A DNA stretch of 6,714 bases from Alphaproteobacteria bacterium (lineage in GTDB: Bacteria > Pseudomonadota > Alphaproteobacteria > JAGOMX01): NCBI GenBank assembly GCA_016742295.1, contig JACVCA010000069.1, forward strand, positions 1 to 6,714, written 5' to 3'. The position numbers were made by a program, and so were the translations under genes. Of this stretch, positions 6,714 through 6,714 are shown piece by piece. The notes below the pieces were generated by a model. That model made no database searches, was not told the origin of the DNA, and was given only the letters and a program-made list of their open reading frames with translations. Position 1 is the stretch's first letter; each line of letters starts with the position of its first letter.

Positions 6714-6714
6714 G

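Noticed and set aside
1..6714. tRNA genes, CRISPR array, insertion sequence or long repeats
   Set aside because: I found no cloverleaf-like segment, no regularly spaced repeats, no transposase-like frame and no terminal inverted repeats; coding genes fill nearly the whole window.

Overview
The window looks like part of the chromosome of an AT-rich alphaproteobacterium, probably a host-associated or intracellular one. The order leuS-lptE-holA, the alpha-type zinc-binding insertion in LeuRS and the pairing of greA with an ELM1-family gene point to Alphaproteobacteria. The low GC, the tight packing and the type VI secretion genes would fit a Holosporales/Paracaedibacter-like lineage. That last placement is an inference from general features, not a match I could test.

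Left part (1-3588, plus strand): a housekeeping run of three overlapping genes. It starts with the 3' four-fifths of leuS (leucyl-tRNA synthetase, cut by the window edge), followed by lptE (outer-membrane lipoprotein that works with LptD in LPS insertion) and holA (DNA polymerase III delta, the clamp-loader wrench). lptE starts at a TTG 35 nt inside leuS, and holA starts at an ATG 11 nt inside lptE, so the three are probably co-transcribed and translationally coupled.

Middle (3633-5103, minus strand): greA (transcript cleavage factor) is followed 7 nt later by a gene for an ELM1/DUF1022 family protein that starts at GTG. This unit converges on holA across a 44-nt, almost purely A/T spacer. 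A 160-nt gap upstream of greA is the longest non-coding stretch. It carries a plausible promoter -10 and no other gene.

Right part (5264-6714, minus strand): the downstream end of a type VI secretion system (T6SS) operon in the order tssC (C-terminal end only, cut by the window edge), a 201-aa protein, then tssE. tssC encodes the larger sheath subunit and tssE the gp25-like baseplate protein. The 201-aa protein sits exactly where hcp sits in many T6SS loci and has a very strong Shine-Dalgarno, as expected for the abundant tube protein, but it does not read like a canonical Hcp. It is the most interesting item here: probably a divergent, enlarged Hcp/IglC-like tube subunit. Together these three genes would supply sheath, inner tube and baseplate of the contractile machine; the other components must lie beyond the right edge or elsewhere.
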